From positions 1 through 5,006 of the forward strand of contig CAJMRR010000142.1 of NCBI GenBank assembly GCA_905215835.1: 5,006 nucleotides of DNA. The letters run 5' to 3'. Made by a program: the position numbers and the translations under genes. Within the stretch, counting starts at the first letter, position 1. Each line of letters starts with the position of its first letter. Positions 4,208 to 5,006 of this stretch are shown here, in pieces. Under the pieces are notes generated by a model. That model searched no databases. It was given only the letters and a program-made list of their open reading frames with translations, and had not been told where the DNA came from. This DNA comes from an uncultured bacterium. GTDB lineage: Bacteria; Actinomycetota; Coriobacteriia; Coriobacteriales; Coriobacteriaceae.

Positions 4208-4918
4208 TTGTCCCAGCTCGAGAAATGCGATCGCCGGTCCCTTCGCTCGCAGCGTGCCCTTCGCCAGGCACTTGCCAGCGAGCTTGCCGAAAGCGGCGAC
4301 CTTTCGCGCATTAATGTCGCGTCGCTCACCGAGCGCGCCGGCCTTACGCGCCGCACGTTCTATTCGCACTACCGCGATATCCCCGACTTTATCAATCAGA
4401 TCGAGGACGGCTTGCTGGCCGAGATCCGTGAGCGCATTGAGCTCATCACCGCGGCTCAACTGCCCGATCTTTACCGCAACATCGATGAGCTCGAGCCGGC
4501 GCCCGGTTCGGTTGAGCTGTTGCGTTATCTTGCGGCCAACCGCGACTTAATCGGTGCGCTGCTGGGTCCGGGCGGCGACCAGGCCTTCATTAAAAGGATC
4601 ATCGACACCGCTCGTGAGGCTGTGGTGCCGCGTGCGCAGACGGGCATTTTGGGCCTGGCGCTGGGCACGTTCTTTGACTACTACGTCACCTACGTCGTGA
4701 GTGCCGAGGTCGGCATGATTCAGCGCTGGTTTGAGCGTGGGCTCACCGAATCGCCCGAGGCCATGGCACGCATTATGACGGTGCTCGCTTTTGTGCGCCC
4801 TGGTGACCTGTACGGCCAACCCATCGATATCAACGTGCCGGAATACGGCATGAAGCTATTGAACCTACAGCTCGAGGACGCGGCCGACACCGCCGCAACC
4901 GTCGAGTCCAACAACTAA
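4208..4918 (+). CDS. TetR/AcrR-family transcriptional regulator with C-terminal effector domain
   Basis: Regulator of 236 residues. The DNA-binding domain spans about 11-62, with the helix-turn-helix INVASLTERAGLTRRTFYSH (35-54) followed by YRDIPDFI (55-62). The FYSHYRD form is characteristic of the DhaS-like TetR branch rather than the commonest FKSKEEL type. Residues about 102-127 (VELLRYLAANRDLIGALLG, then GPGGDQAF) resemble the start of the C-terminal domain found in that branch. The start is TTG at 4208, placed 4 bases after a perfect AAGGAGG (4197-4203); no nearby ATG in frame fits the N-terminus better. The next gene begins 11 bp after the stop with its own ribosome binding site, so the two probably form an operon and the regulator may control its neighbour. 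Codon use matches the high-GC native-looking genes. Ligand unknown. Confidence 0.9.
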   Translation: MSQLEKCDRRSLRSQRALRQALASELAESGDLSRINVASLTERAGLTRRTFYSHYRDIPDFINQIEDGLLAEIRERIELITAAQLPDLYRNIDELEPAPGSVELLRYLAANRDLIGALLGPGGDQAFIKRIIDTAREAVVPRAQTGILGLALGTFFDYYVTYVVSAEVGMIQRWFERGLTESPEAMARIMTVLAFVRPGDLYGQPIDINVPEYGMKLLNLQLEDAADTAATVESNN

Positions 4919-4929
4919 GAGGAGAGACA

Positions 4930-5006
4930 ATGAGCAAACTCGTCGAGGGCATCAAGGACCGCATGGTCGCTGCCGCGCGCGAGGCCGCGCCCGCCGTGGC
5001 GGGCGC
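4930..5006 (+). CDS. Unrecognised gene, N-terminal 25 codons only
   Basis: Starts at ATG 4930 with a good GAGGAG (4919-4924) 5 bases upstream, and continues open past the window edge. The visible peptide begins MSKLVEGIKDRMVAAAREAA and is alanine-rich, with alternating charged and hydrophobic residues that suit an amphipathic helix; no signal peptide or membrane segment is visible yet. The 11-bp gap to the preceding TetR gene indicates cotranscription. I do not recognise the family from so short a fragment. A transporter or enzyme controlled by that regulator is the natural guess from context, nothing more. Confidence 0.7.
   Translation, partial: MSKLVEGIKDRMVAAAREAAPAVAG

Overview
The window is a stretch of bacterial chromosome with short intergenic gaps. 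Every gene I can support reads on the + strand. GC is fairly high (roughly 60% or more in the flanking genes), with strong AAGGAG-type ribosome binding sites, one TTG start, and an ammonium transporter/PII pair followed by TetR regulators and a Cof-type phosphatase. This suits a high-GC Gram-positive, and my best guess is a gut Coriobacteriia member such as Collinsella. That guess rests on overall resemblance, not on a marker gene.

Layout: (1) 2-466, the C-terminal third of an AmtB-type ammonium channel. (2) 464-673, an intergenic region with a 107-bp imperfect inverted repeat that starts on the amtB stop codon, plus a further copy of its 21-bp arm motif. (3) 674-1012, a full-length PII protein (glnK-like) that lacks the usual modifiable Tyr51. 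(4) 1015-1079, a candidate promoter whose -10 box lies between the arms of a 12-bp inverted repeat. (5) 1087-1749, a TetR regulator. (6) 1751-1838, two related TetR-type operators flanking a terminator. (7) 1851-3113, an MFS efflux-type transporter. (8) 3174-3229, a perfect 15-bp inverted repeat that can bury the ribosome binding site and start codon of the next gene. (9) 3223-4086, a Cof-type HAD phosphatase. (10) 4086-4116, a 31-bp palindrome on that gene's stop codon. (11) 4142-4186, an operator-like repeat cluster. (12) 4208-4918, a second TetR-family regulator. (13) 4930-end, the first 25 codons of an unrecognised gene that probably forms an operon with it.

How the genes fit together: amtB and glnK form the classic ammonium uptake and sensing pair, in which PII plugs the channel. 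The first TetR regulator and the MFS transporter look like a self-contained efflux cassette: the regulator lies just upstream of the pump, and its probable operators sit in the gap between them. The HAD phosphatase appears independent. The second TetR regulator probably controls itself and the gene that starts 11 bp after it.

I do not see a wholly new system. The observations most worth checking are the Tyr51-less PII, the inverted repeat over the HAD start region (with a similar arrangement before the first tetR gene), and the structured elements that begin exactly at two stop codons. There are no tRNA or rRNA genes, CRISPR arrays or transposase genes in the window.
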